From JABMQB01 sp963666575 (lineage in GTDB: Bacteria > Bacteroidota > Bacteroidia > Bacteroidales > Prolixibacteraceae): 64,000 bases of DNA. Position numbers and translations under genes: made by a program. Where the stretch lies: positions 113,563 to 177,562 of the forward strand of contig CAXXYG010000004.1 in assembly GCA_963666575.2 (NCBI GenBank), written 5' to 3'. Numbering within the stretch: position 1 is the first letter of the stretch; every line of letters starts with the position of its first letter. Under the pieces are notes generated by a model. That model was not told the origin of the DNA and made no database searches. It saw only the letters and a program-made list of their open reading frames with translations. Shown here one piece after another: positions 8,940 to 17,702 of this stretch.

Positions 8940-9296
8940 TAAGCGATTTAGTAAAAAAAAGCAATAAAACTACTCTGTTTTCTGACAAACTTGTGGCTTT
9001 CTGCTGATATAACTATTTATCTATTTTATTATTGCCTAAGTGGTAATTTTTTTATCATTTTTTTAATTCACAAAAATGTATTCCGTAAATTATTTAAGTT
9101 TAATAATTCAGGCAACCAAATTGTTCTCAAGAAAAAGACAAATCAAAAACCGTGCAATATTTTGATTGACAGGCGATAGTGTACATGTGTAATTATTTGC
9201 ATGTATCAATATGCCATTCAAAACAAATTACTTACGTGATTTTTTTTTAAAATCAAATAAAGCATTTATAATAAATCGAGTGCAAAAATAATAAAA
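8940..9296. other. 357-bp spacer, AT-rich
   Basis: This holds the upstream region of hldD and the downstream region of mqnB. It is rich in A and T tracts. I see no convincing stem-loop terminator, RNA gene or coding frame; a 62-codon open frame inside it has no coding character. Confidence 0.6.
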
Positions 9297-9983
9297 TCAG
9301 GCAACCGGAACGTTGATATTTAGCAGAACCTTTAAAACAGTTAACTTTAATCCATCAAGTGCAAGTGGAATATCCCACTTTGAGGAGTCTCGGGCTTCAA
9401 TAAAATTTGAGATGGAACGGAGCTGTATGAAAGGGATCCCCATCCATTTGCACACATAAAAAACAGCTGCTCCCTCCATCGATTCGGTGTGTGCATTAAA
9501 TTTTGTAAATAAATAATTGATACTTGATTCCCGGCCGTGGCTTTTATTGGTGGTTAGCCCTCTGACTTTTGGTAAATCAAGACCAAAAGTATGGTCGTTG
9601 TTTCTGATTATTCCATTTTCAAATGGGAATTCATCTGGTTTGATAAATCCAGAATCAAATAATGTCAAAAACCGGTTTCTGTCTTCAATTCCGAGGTCGG
9701 CAAATTCTTCAGAAATAACATTTACAACCTGTCCAATTTTAAGGTCACGGCTAAAACTTCCTGCAATTCCAATATTAATTACTAAATCGTAGGTTGAGTG
9801 TTGTAATGTGTTTGTTAAGTGAAAAGTGGTAAATGTCATCCCTATTCCCGAAATCAGAATATCGATTTTATTGCCATTTAATTGGTAACTTTTTAAGAAA
9901 TTGTTTTTTTCTTTAACAAAATTTAGTTCTTCAGCAATTAGCTTTACCTCCATTAAAGATGCCGCCACCAACAATATCCTCAT
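9297..9983 (-). CDS. mqnB: Futalosine hydrolase
   Basis: A nucleoside phosphorylase-fold enzyme that splits futalosine into hypoxanthine and dehypoxanthine futalosine in the futalosine route to menaquinone. Visible marks are an N-terminal MRILLVAASLMEVKLI strand, the glycine-rich INIGIAGSFSRDLKIG near 90, and the substrate-binding ESMEGAAVFYVC near 168 with the following QLRSISNFIEARD. The 228-residue length is typical for the Bacteroidota form. It is divergent from folE with 109 bp between. Confidence 0.9.
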   Translation of the reverse strand: MRILLVAASLMEVKLIAEELNFVKEKNNFLKSYQLNGNKIDILISGIGMTFTTFHLTNTLQHSTYDLVINIGIAGSFSRDLKIGQVVNVISEEFADLGIEDRNRFLTLFDSGFIKPDEFPFENGIIRNNDHTFGLDLPKVRGLTTNKSHGRESSINYLFTKFNAHTESMEGAAVFYVCKWMGIPFIQLRSISNFIEARDSSKWDIPLALDGLKLTVLKVLLNINVPVA

Positions 9984-10092
9984 ACATTTTTATTTTAGTC
10001 AAATAATACATTTTTAAAAAGCTTCTATTCCTTCTTACTGATTTTATGAAAAAAAGTTAATCTTTGTAGTAAGTTTTTTTTAAACAATAAAA

Positions 10093-10716
10093 ATGAGCTC
10101 TATTAAAAAAGATACTGGTAATGGGTATAATAAGGTCGAAGAGTTTAACGTTGACCGTACAGCAAAAATCGCCGCAAATTACAAGAATATTATTTCGCTG
10201 GTAGGCGAAGATGTAACCCGCGAAGGCCTTAATAAAACTCCTGAACGGGTGGCTAAAGCCATACAGTTTTTGCTGCAGGGATACGAAACCGATCCGGTTG
10301 CAATTTTACAATCGGCTATGTTTAAAGAAGATTACCGGCAAATGGTGATTGTAAAGGATATTGAAATTTATTCGATGTGTGAGCACCATTTATTACCGTT
10401 TTTTGGGAAAGCTCATATTGGTTATATTCCTAACGGAACCATAACCGGCTTAAGTAAAATTGCCCGTGTAGTCGATGTTTTTGCGCGTAGGTTGCAGGTA
10501 CAGGAAAGAATGACATCGCAGATTAAAGATTGTATTCAGGATACGTTAAAACCTCTTGGTGTGGCTGTTGTTATCGAAGCTCAACATTTGTGTATGCAAA
10601 TGAGGGGAATTCAAAAACAACATTCAATTACTACCACGTCCGATTTTACCGGCGCATTTCGAAATACGGCAACACGCGAAGAATTTATTAAGCTGATCAG
10701 TTCCAAATTGTCTTAA
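10093..10716 (+). CDS. folE: GTP cyclohydrolase I
   Basis: Converts GTP to 7,8-dihydroneopterin triphosphate, the first step to folate and related pterins; a cytoplasmic homodecamer. Zinc ligands are visible as Cys96 and His99 in MCEHHLLPFFGKAHIGYIP and Cys167 in EAQHLCMQMRG. The catalytic QERMTSQI is at 137-144. The 207-residue length is normal. Its last 4 nt overlap the end of the convergent sensor kinase gene. Confidence 0.96.
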   Translation: MSSIKKDTGNGYNKVEEFNVDRTAKIAANYKNIISLVGEDVTREGLNKTPERVAKAIQFLLQGYETDPVAILQSAMFKEDYRQMVIVKDIEIYSMCEHHLLPFFGKAHIGYIPNGTITGLSKIARVVDVFARRLQVQERMTSQIKDCIQDTLKPLGVAVVIEAQHLCMQMRGIQKQHSITTTSDFTGAFRNTATREEFIKLISSKLS

Positions 10717-12065
10717 AACTGAAGCCTGAAAACACACCCCTCGTTGGGTTTTGTAACTACTGAAATGGTACCGTTATGAGCCAGCATAATTTGACGCGAA
10801 ATACTTAATCCAATACCACTTCCTTTTTCTTTTGAGGTGAAAAACGGGACAAATATTTCAGACAACACTTCTTCGGGAATTCCCGGGCCGTTATCAGCAA
10901 TAACAATCTCGGGTTTTGAATGTGAATTGATACTTCCAATTATTTTAATTTTGGGGTGTTCATTGTTTATATTTGCTTCAAAAGCATTTTTTACAAGATT
11001 GATGAGCACCTGGGTTATTTGATTTTCGTCGGCATTAATTGTAAGGCCGGGAGGAATAATTTTATAATTTATTTCAGTTTTGTCGGCATTGGGGAGTGCC
11101 GCCGAAAGAATCATTATTTTTTCAACTAAATTTAAAACCGAAAGTACTTTTTTATCGGGCAATGGTAAACGTGCCAGTTTCCGGTATGAATCGACGAATG
11201 AGATTAAACTTCTTCCCTGGTCTTTAATTACATTAAGGCCTTTGATGGTCCTTTCAATAATTTTTTCATCTACTTTTTCGGGTAAAATTGGTTTTTTGTC
11301 GACAATAAAAAAACTGCTTAAACTTTCTGATAATGAAGTAACAGGAGTAATTGAGTTCATTATTTCGTGCATTAAAACTCTTATTAATTTTAACCACGAA
11401 TCCAATTCTTTTTTATCCAGTTCATTCTTAATATCCTGAACCGACAGAAGTTTTAAGACTTCCTCATTAATTTTAAAAGTTGTTGCTTTTACCGAAATCT
11501 GAATTTCTCCATTTACAGTTGATACAGGCACCACTTTTTCTTCCCTTGGTTTTATTGATTTTACAAGGTTACAGAATTTTTTGTCAATCCTTTCCAATTG
11601 GTTAACATGGGTTAGGACATCGGCCCCGATTATTTTTTTGATGGCCGAATTGGCGTGCATGATAAATCCTTTTTCATTAACCGTTAATATTCCGGTGGCC
11701 GAATGTTCCAACAATGTTCGGAAATATTGCTCCTGTTGCTGATTTTCAATTTTTGTTTGTTGTAATTGACTGTTAAATTTATTTAAATGCGAGTACAAAT
11801 CCCGGATTATTCTGTTTTTGCTATCTACAGGAAAAAATAATGTTGAATCTTCATTTTTGATGGCATCAAAAAAATACGCTATTTTTCGGTTTGTTTTATT
11901 TACAAAATAGATTAATTCAAAAACCTGAATAACAAGGGTTAAGGTAAACAGGACAATAAAAAATAGCGATTTAGATTGAAATACTGACCAACCAATTAAA
12001 ATTGACACTGCTGTTAGGAACAGAATACGGCAAACTAGTTTGAAGTGATACGTTTTGCTAATCAT
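10713..12065 (-). CDS. Sensor histidine kinase with PAS domain (NtrY-like)
   Basis: A 450-residue membrane kinase that should phosphorylate the response regulator encoded just upstream. Two transmembrane helices (about 10-29 and 33-54) leave almost no periplasmic loop, so it probably senses a membrane or cytoplasmic signal. A PAS domain is at about 112-205 (EHSATGILTVNEKGFIMHAN). The phospho-acceptor is His233 in LMHEIMNSITP. The ATP-binding domain shows NLVKNAFEA (357-365), DNGPGIPE (391-398), VPFFTSK and GSGIGLSIS. No separate HAMP domain is obvious. The ATG overlaps the stop of the regulator gene by 4 nt, so the two are coupled. Confidence 0.93.
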   Translation of the reverse strand: MISKTYHFKLVCRILFLTAVSILIGWSVFQSKSLFFIVLFTLTLVIQVFELIYFVNKTNRKIAYFFDAIKNEDSTLFFPVDSKNRIIRDLYSHLNKFNSQLQQTKIENQQQEQYFRTLLEHSATGILTVNEKGFIMHANSAIKKIIGADVLTHVNQLERIDKKFCNLVKSIKPREEKVVPVSTVNGEIQISVKATTFKINEEVLKLLSVQDIKNELDKKELDSWLKLIRVLMHEIMNSITPVTSLSESLSSFFIVDKKPILPEKVDEKIIERTIKGLNVIKDQGRSLISFVDSYRKLARLPLPDKKVLSVLNLVEKIMILSAALPNADKTEINYKIIPPGLTINADENQITQVLINLVKNAFEANINNEHPKIKIIGSINSHSKPEIVIADNGPGIPEEVLSEIFVPFFTSKEKGSGIGLSISRQIMLAHNGTISVVTKPNEGCVFRLQF

Positions 12066-13423
12066 AATCGGAATTTTTTCACTTTATTATAAAGTGTTTG
12101 CCTGGTTATTCCCAGTTGTTCGGCAGCGGCACTCATGTTATTGGCATTTTTTTCAATGGCTGAAACTATCATTGTTTTCTCCATATCTTCGAGTGTTGCT
12201 TCATTGTCGTCGAACCTTCCCGAAACAATAGGTTTTAAGAAAAAGTCTTCGGGTTTTAAAACGGTATTGTCGCTTAAAATAACTGCTTTTTCAATTGTAT
12301 GCTGTAATTCCCTGATATTTCCCGGCCATTTGTATTTAAGTAATTTTTCTTGCGCCTGCTGGTTAATTTTTATATTCTGTTTGTCATATTTGTAGGTGTA
12401 TTTTTTAAGGAAAAAATCAGCCAGGATCAAAATATCGTCACCCCTTTCACGTAAAGGAGGTATTTCTATTTGGATGGTGTTTATCCGATAAAGCAGGTCT
12501 TCACGGAATAAACCTTCTTCAACCATTGTTTCCAGATTTTTATTGGTGGCACATATAAGCCTGATATCGATGGTAACAGGGATATTTGAACCGATCCTGC
12601 TTATTTTTCTATTTTGAATGGCCGCAAGTAACTTAGCCTGAAGATGTACTGACAGGTTTCCTATTTCGTCTAAAAACAAGCTGCCATTGTTTGCTGTTTC
12701 AAATTTGCCGGACCTGCTTTCGTGAGCATCGGTAAATGATCCTTTTACATGGCCAAACAATTCGCTCTCAAATAACGATTCGCTTACAGCTCCCATATCT
12801 ACAGTGATCATAATCTCATCCTTACGTTTCGAAAATCGGTGTATTTCTCTGGCAATCAATTCTTTCCCTGTTCCGTTTTCGCCGGTAATTAATATGGTGG
12901 CATCGGTTTTTGCAACTTTCCTAACAATGCTTAATACTTTCATTAATTGTGGCGATGAACCAATAATATATTTTTGTTCCCTGTTAATTTCCGATTTTAA
13001 TCCTTTTGTTTTTTGCTGTAGAACATTAATTTCTTTTTTTGATAAATTAAGCTGTAAAGCCGATTTTAATGTGCCCAGCAGTTTTTGATTGTCCCATGGT
13101 TTAAGTATAAAATCAGTTGCTCCTTCTTTTAAAGCTTTTACTGCCAATTCAACATCGCCATAGGCTGTGATTAATACTACAGAAATTTCGGGATTTAATT
13201 CTTTAATACGGTTAAGCCAATAAATACCTTCGTTCCCGGTATTAACACCAGCCTTAAAATTCATGTCGAGTAATACAATATTGTAATTAACCGATTTAAT
13301 CTCGGAGAGAATCAAATTCGGGTTTGAAAGGGTTTTTACAACATCAAATTCAAATGATAAAACGATTTCAAGAGCACTTAAAATACTTTTATTATCATCA
13401 ACAATTAAAATATTTCCTTTCAT
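12062..13423 (-). CDS. Sigma-54-dependent response regulator (NtrC family)
   Basis: A 453-residue three-domain activator. The receiver domain (1-120) has the acidic pair VDD at 8-10, phospho-acceptor Asp53 and Lys108. The AAA+ domain (about 150-385) has Walker A GENGTGKE at 181-188 and Walker B LFLDEIG near 249-255. The sigma-54-contacting loop reads GSFTDA at 228-233 instead of GAFTGA. The C-terminal Fis-type HTH is NMSAAAEQLGITRQTLYNKV. It is co-transcribed with the kinase and divergent from the exporter operon. A sigma-54-type promoter candidate lies in front of that operon, so the exporter is its likely target. Confidence 0.93.
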   Translation of the reverse strand: MKGNILIVDDNKSILSALEIVLSFEFDVVKTLSNPNLILSEIKSVNYNIVLLDMNFKAGVNTGNEGIYWLNRIKELNPEISVVLITAYGDVELAVKALKEGATDFILKPWDNQKLLGTLKSALQLNLSKKEINVLQQKTKGLKSEINREQKYIIGSSPQLMKVLSIVRKVAKTDATILITGENGTGKELIAREIHRFSKRKDEIMITVDMGAVSESLFESELFGHVKGSFTDAHESRSGKFETANNGSLFLDEIGNLSVHLQAKLLAAIQNRKISRIGSNIPVTIDIRLICATNKNLETMVEEGLFREDLLYRINTIQIEIPPLRERGDDILILADFFLKKYTYKYDKQNIKINQQAQEKLLKYKWPGNIRELQHTIEKAVILSDNTVLKPEDFFLKPIVSGRFDDNEATLEDMEKTMIVSAIEKNANNMSAAAEQLGITRQTLYNKVKKFRL

Positions 13424-13521
13424 CCGTTTATAATTATTATTTTCAGTTGTAACGTATGGAACTCTCGATGAAATCTAATCATGCTTGTTTGTGAAATATC
13501 GCAAATTAAATTTCATGTTCG

Positions 13522-13547
13522 TTTCATAGTTGTATTGTTCTATGAAA
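13522..13547. promoter_or_regulatory. Candidate enhancer-type operator (inverted repeat)
   Basis: TTTCATAG, 10 nt, CTATGAAA: a perfect 8-bp dyad about 190 bp upstream of the -24/-12 element. NtrC-family regulators bind dyads at such distances as dimers. The assignment rests on symmetry and position only. Confidence 0.45.
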
Positions 13548-13735
13548 ATGCATTTTTCAAGCATCTACAAGAGTAATACCATTTTTAAAGATGCTTTATA
13601 TACCTATCAAAATTAAGGGCATTTATGTTTGAATCCTATAGAGTGTCAATATTTTTTACAATTAGTCGTAAATAATTTTAACACAGATTTATTAAATCAA
13701 AATGTAAGTAGCAGTATATTAGCGATTTGTGTATT

Positions 13736-13751
13736 TGGCATTTTTATGGCT
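13736..13751 (+). promoter_or_regulatory. Candidate sigma-54 (-24/-12) promoter
   Basis: TGGCATTTTTATGGCT has GG (13737-13738) and GC (13749-13750) spaced as in the sigma-54 consensus (TGGCAC-N5-TTGC). It matches the invariant positions with three changes at weaker ones. The expected start point, about 12 nt after the GC, would be near 13762, 47 nt before the TolC-type start codon. Confidence 0.65.
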
Positions 13752-13808
13752 GTTACCTATTAAAAAATAAAGCGTCTTACAATTAAAAAGTTAAACAAAA
13801 TTCAAACG

Positions 13809-15167
13809 ATGAAATCTAAAATACTTATACTTTTTATAGTATTTTTTTTGGTAGATAACCAAAGCAATGCACAGGAGAAATGGAAATTAACTGATTGTAT
13901 AAGTTATGCACTGGCCAATAATCTGGAAGTTAAACGATATGAAGTAGCTGAAAAAATAGCTGTTGAAAATGCCCGCCAGTCAAAAAGAAACTTACTTCCC
14001 CGAATTTCAGCAGAATCGGGTGCAGGCATGAATTATGGCCGTTCGGTCGATCCAAATACCAACGATATTGTGACCAATAGTTTTTTTAACAATACTTATT
14101 CGATTGGCGCCAATATTGATGTTTTTAAAGGATTCCTAAACCAAAATCAAATTAAATACCAAAAACACAGGCTCAAGTCGGCCGAATTGGATACGCAAAA
14201 AAACAAAGACGACCTGGCCTTTTTGGTAATGACTGATTATTTTTATGTGATTTATTATGAAGGTTTATCAAAAATAGCAGACGAACAAATTGAAGCTTCG
14301 AAATTGAGCCTGAGGCAAACTGAAATGATGGTTGAGTCGGGTTTAAAAGCCAAAGCCGATCTTTTGGAAATGGCAGCCAACCTTGAAAAAGAAAGGTTGT
14401 TTAAAATTCAAACTGATAATAAATTGAAGGATGCCAGGTTAACCCTAAAGCAAAAAATGAATTTTCCGGTTTTGGAAGAATTAAATCTTGAAGAAAATAA
14501 TTTGCCGCATATCTCTCCCATAAAGGTTAAAATAAAAGCTTCTGAATTATACGGCCAGTTTTCAAAATGGTCGCCACAAATTCTTTCTTCTGTATCAGAT
14601 TACGAAGCATACAAAAACAACCTGGCATTGGCAAAATCGTATTATTACCCTTCGGTGTATGTAAGTGCCGGTTACAATACCGGATATTACGAAACATATG
14701 CCGATGATAATGGGAAAACAATATCGTTTAACAGTCAAATAAAAAACAACAGAAGCCAGTATGTTGGTGCTTCCTTAAACATCCCCATTTTTAGCAGAGG
14801 GCAAATACGGTCCGATGTGTTAAAAGCAAAATTGGCTGTTGAAGAAGCACAAACAAGGCTAAAACTAAATGAACAACAATTGTATTTCGATATTGCCAAC
14901 AATGTAAATGAACTGGAAGCTTCGGAGGCTGAATATATCCAGTCGCAAAAACAGCTTGATGCCGACCAACTGGCCTTTAAAGCCGCCGATAAAAAATATA
15001 CCCAGGGGCTAATCAGTGTGGTTGATTTTTTTACGATTAAAAACAGGCTGGGAAACACACAGGTTCAGGCTCTTATGTCGCGGCTTCAATGGGAAACAAA
15101 TAATCGGATGTTGGATTTTTATAAAGGGCAACGATTCTGGGAAAATAATAATCTTAAAAACGAGTAA
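13809..15167 (+). CDS. TolC-family outer membrane efflux protein
   Basis: A 452-residue outer membrane channel subunit with a cleavable signal peptide (MKSKILILFIVFFLVDNQSNAQ). Two OEP repeats form the barrel and the periplasmic alpha-helical tunnel: heptad-like helices at about 140-215 and 330-415 and beta segments near 60-100 and 270-315 (NYGRSVDPNTN; YYYPSVYVSAGYNTGY). It would complete a tripartite exporter with the membrane fusion protein and the ATPase/permeases downstream. It is first in the operon behind the sigma-54 candidate promoter. Its TAA is one base from the next ATG. Confidence 0.93.
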   Translation: MKSKILILFIVFFLVDNQSNAQEKWKLTDCISYALANNLEVKRYEVAEKIAVENARQSKRNLLPRISAESGAGMNYGRSVDPNTNDIVTNSFFNNTYSIGANIDVFKGFLNQNQIKYQKHRLKSAELDTQKNKDDLAFLVMTDYFYVIYYEGLSKIADEQIEASKLSLRQTEMMVESGLKAKADLLEMAANLEKERLFKIQTDNKLKDARLTLKQKMNFPVLEELNLEENNLPHISPIKVKIKASELYGQFSKWSPQILSSVSDYEAYKNNLALAKSYYYPSVYVSAGYNTGYYETYADDNGKTISFNSQIKNNRSQYVGASLNIPIFSRGQIRSDVLKAKLAVEEAQTRLKLNEQQLYFDIANNVNELEASEAEYIQSQKQLDADQLAFKAADKKYTQGLISVVDFFTIKNRLGNTQVQALMSRLQWETNNRMLDFYKGQRFWENNNLKNE

Positions 15168-15168
15168 T

Positions 15169-16425
15169 ATGTCGATGGATAAACAAATTGAAAAGAAAAA
15201 AGGAATACGGTTAAAACACGTTTTCTGGTTTTTAGGCGCTGTGGTGATACTTTTTCTGATTTATCAAATGGTTTTTAATCAACAAGGTTCAGTATTCAGG
15301 GCTGAAAAAGAAAAATTAACAATCAGTACTGTCGAAGATGGTTTATTTAACGATTATATTACCATTATTGGGCAGGTTGAGCCAATTTCAACCATATACC
15401 TCGATGTGGAAGAGGGTGGGAAAGTGGAAGAAATTCTGATTGAAGAAGGAGAAATGGTTAAAAAGGGTGATGTTATATTACGGCTACGGAACCATGACCT
15501 GCAAACTTCAATAATGAACAGTGAGTCTCAATTGGCGTACCATTCAAATGAGTTAAGGAATACCCAGATTCAAATTGAACAACTACAAATTCAGAACAAA
15601 AGGCAACAATTAAATACTGACCTTATGGTTGTTCAGGCAAAACGAAAATTTTTACAATACGAAACTCTTTTTAACGAAGGATTAATAGCTAATGAAGAAT
15701 ACCTGCAAGTAAAAGAAGATTATGAACTGGCATTGCGGGAGCGTGATTTAACCTATCAAAAAATGATTCAGGATTCGATTTTTAGGACAAACCAAAAGAT
15801 GAGCATGGACGAAAGCCTTGAGAATAATAGGTTAAGTTTTCAAATGGCCAAACAGCGCCTCGATAACTTAAATGTGAAGTCACCGGTTGATGGTTTGCTG
15901 GGTTTATTAGATGCCGAATTGGGGCAGTCTATTTCGCGCGGGCAGCGCCTTGGATTGGTACACATTCTTGATGATTATAAAATAAATGCCAAAATTGATG
16001 AACACTATATCGACCGTGTGAGACGAAGTTTACTGGCTTCGCTTGAGCGTAATAATACAAACTTTAACCTTTCGGTAAAAAAAGTATATCCCGAAGTACG
16101 CGAAGGCCAATTTGAAATCGATATGATTTTTGAAGGCACTAAACCCGACAATATTCGGACCGGCCAAACTTACCATATTAAGCTGGAATTGGGACAAGCC
16201 GAAAAAGCGATTCTTTTGCCAAAAGGAAGTTTTTTCCAAAGTACCGGTGGGCAGTGGGTGTATATTCTGGATGAATCGGAGAATATGGCCACCAAACAAC
16301 AGATTCGTATTGGGAAACAAAATCCGTTGTATTACGAAGTGTTGGAAGGTTTAAAACCAGGCGATAAAGTTATTACTTCGGGTTACGACCTGTTTGGTGA
16401 TAATGATAGGATTGTGTTTAAATAG
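15169..16425 (+). CDS. HlyD/MacA-type membrane fusion protein
   Basis: A 418-residue periplasmic adaptor linking an inner-membrane ABC permease to the TolC-type channel. After a basic cytoplasmic start, one transmembrane helix spans about 20-39. The first half of a lipoyl domain is at about 72-110 (VEEGGKVEEILIEEGEMVKK), a long coiled-coil hairpin at about 112-230, and the second lipoyl half at about 240-270 (VKSPVDGLLGLLDAELGQSI). A beta-barrel and membrane-proximal domain follow. The frame is open to 15016, but the ATG at 15169 is used because it immediately follows the TolC-type stop and gives a normal length. The last two bases of its stop codon form the edge of the inverted repeat that flanks the next gene. 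Confidence 0.92.
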   Translation: MSMDKQIEKKKGIRLKHVFWFLGAVVILFLIYQMVFNQQGSVFRAEKEKLTISTVEDGLFNDYITIIGQVEPISTIYLDVEEGGKVEEILIEEGEMVKKGDVILRLRNHDLQTSIMNSESQLAYHSNELRNTQIQIEQLQIQNKRQQLNTDLMVVQAKRKFLQYETLFNEGLIANEEYLQVKEDYELALRERDLTYQKMIQDSIFRTNQKMSMDESLENNRLSFQMAKQRLDNLNVKSPVDGLLGLLDAELGQSISRGQRLGLVHILDDYKINAKIDEHYIDRVRRSLLASLERNNTNFNLSVKKVYPEVREGQFEIDMIFEGTKPDNIRTGQTYHIKLELGQAEKAILLPKGSFFQSTGGQWVYILDESENMATKQQIRIGKQNPLYYEVLEGLKPGDKVITSGYDLFGDNDRIVFK

Positions 16426-16447
16426 CAGAGGGCAAAGGGCAAAGAGT
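16424..16447 (+). repeat. Left inverted repeat of a four-helix-bundle gene insertion
   Basis: A 24-nt GGGCAAAGGGCAAAG-rich sequence matches the reverse complement of 16894-16917 at 21 of 24 positions. The two repeats bracket a single gene between the fusion-protein and ATPase genes. Confidence 0.7.
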
Positions 16448-16510
16448 ATTGCAAAGTTGATTGAATGAGTGTTTTAAATTGAAAAAAATATAAACTAAAA
16501 AGCATACGTT

Positions 16511-16876
16511 ATGGCTCATTTTAGATTTATGGATTTAGAAATTTGGAAAGAATCAATTGATTTGAATGATCAACTTTTTGATTTCGCTGATACTTTGGTG
16601 GAGGCTAAAAGTTTTAGAGTAGCAGAACAATTAAAGGGTGCTTCTTTAAGTATTTCAAACAATATTGCAGAAGGTTCAGGCTCCTTTTCTTCAAAAGATT
16701 TTGCCAATTTTTTAAATATTGCCCGAAGATCAATTTTTGAATGTGCAAATATTTTATTTGTCATCAATCGACGAAAATACATTAACAAGGAACAACTAAA
16801 TAAAATTTTGGAAGAATTAGATATTTTGAATAGGATAATTACAAATTTTAGAAAATCACTTATAAAAAACAATTAA
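16511..16876 (+). CDS. Four-helix-bundle protein (S23/IVP family)
   Basis: A 121-residue all-helical protein of the family first described from intervening sequences of 23S rRNA genes. Family marks are FRFMDLEIWKESIDL at the start, the central LKGASLSISNNIAEGSGSFS, and FLNIARRSIFECANIL. The molecular role is unknown; relatives include the accessory protein Avd of diversity-generating retroelements. Here it splits an export operon between the fusion protein and the ATPase and is flanked by imperfect inverted repeats, so it looks like an insertion, not an exporter component. Its frame is intact and same-strand, so operon transcription should continue through it. Confidence 0.9.
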   Translation: MAHFRFMDLEIWKESIDLNDQLFDFADTLVEAKSFRVAEQLKGASLSISNNIAEGSGSFSSKDFANFLNIARRSIFECANILFVINRRKYINKEQLNKILEELDILNRIITNFRKSLIKNN

Positions 16877-16893
16877 TGACATATGGGTTGGGG

Positions 16894-16917
16894 ACTCTAT
16901 GCCCTTTACCCTATGCT
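16894..16917 (-). repeat. Right inverted repeat of the four-helix-bundle insertion
   Basis: Partner of the repeat at 16424-16447 (21 of 24 positions complementary). It lies 18 nt past the four-helix-bundle stop and 20 nt before the ATPase start codon. Confidence 0.7.
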
Positions 16918-16936
16918 CTTAGCAAATAAAACGACA

Positions 16937-17635
16937 ATGATAAAAACTAAAGAATTAACAAAAGTATTTCGTACCGAAGAGGTAGAAACAACAGCTCTGA
17001 ACAATGTTGACCTTCACATTAAAAAAGGTGAATTTGTAGCCATTATGGGGCCATCGGGTTGTGGAAAATCAACTCTCCTGAACATCATTGGATTGTTAGA
17101 TAATCCTTCGACCGGGGAATATTATTTTGACGAACAGGAAGTTGGGAGCTTTAAGGAGCGTAACCGTACCTTATTGAGAAAAGGAAACATTGGTTTTGTA
17201 TTCCAAAGTTTTAATTTGATTGATGAGTTGAACGTTTATGAAAATGTTGAGCTACCGCTAATCTATTTAAAACTTAAAGTACGCGAACGTAAAGAAATGG
17301 TTGAAAAAGTGTTGGAACGTATGAAAATCAGCCACCGTAAAAAACACTTCCCGCAACAATTATCAGGTGGACAGCAACAACGGGTAGCTATTGCACGCGC
17401 AGTGGTAGCAAATCCAAAATTAATCCTTGCGGATGAGCCAACGGGTAACCTTGACTCAAAAAACGGCCTTGAAGTTATGAATTTGCTTACCGAATTAAAT
17501 CGTGAAGGAACAACCATTGTAATGGTAACTCACTCGATGCATGATTCTGAATTTGCCCACCGCGTAATCAACCTATTCGATGGTCAGATAATTACCGAAG
17601 AAGTTAAAAAACAAATGGGTGAGGTATTGCTGTAA
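16937..17635 (+). CDS. ABC transporter ATP-binding protein (LolD/MacB type)
   Basis: The only ATPase seen for the long permease array. The 232-residue protein has Walker A GPSGCGKS at 38-45, Q-loop Gln90 in VFQSFNL, signature LSGGQ at 142-146, Walker B LILADEP at 162-168 and switch His199. It belongs to the type VII (LolCDE/MacB/FtsE) group by the PTGNLDS segment and by context. The start at 16937 is used instead of 16883: the extra 18 codons would be translated from the inverted repeat of the four-helix-bundle insertion and are unlike the family. It should dimerise and bind the cytoplasmic loops of the permeases downstream. Confidence 0.95.
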   Translation: MIKTKELTKVFRTEEVETTALNNVDLHIKKGEFVAIMGPSGCGKSTLLNIIGLLDNPSTGEYYFDEQEVGSFKERNRTLLRKGNIGFVFQSFNLIDELNVYENVELPLIYLKLKVRERKEMVEKVLERMKISHRKKHFPQQLSGGQQQRVAIARAVVANPKLILADEPTGNLDSKNGLEVMNLLTELNREGTTIVMVTHSMHDSEFAHRVINLFDGQIITEEVKKQMGEVLL

Positions 17636-17702
17636 AACAATGATATTTAAAACGTTATTATAGCCAAACTATTTAACAAAACAACCTACAAAAGTTAGAA
17701 TC

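Larger units (their letters stand above)
13424..13808. other. 385-bp divergent control region
   Basis: This separates the two-component genes from the exporter operon. It contains a perfect inverted repeat at 13522-13547 and a sigma-54-type promoter at 13736-13751 (listed separately). It also has a longer-range repeat ATGCTTG (13481-13487) / CAAGCAT (13558-13564). No coding frame of interest is present. Confidence 0.7.

Noticed and set aside
8991..9179. 62-codon open frame between hldD and mqnB
   Set aside because: Low-complexity Phe/Ile/Lys composition with no homology pattern, in an AT-rich spacer.
15016..15168. Upstream start for the fusion protein, inside the TolC-type gene
   Set aside because: It would overlap the TolC-type gene by about 150 bp, and the ATG at 15169 gives a standard N-terminus.
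16883..16936. Upstream start for the ATPase
   Set aside because: These codons come from the inverted repeat of the four-helix-bundle insertion and are unlike ATPase N-termini.
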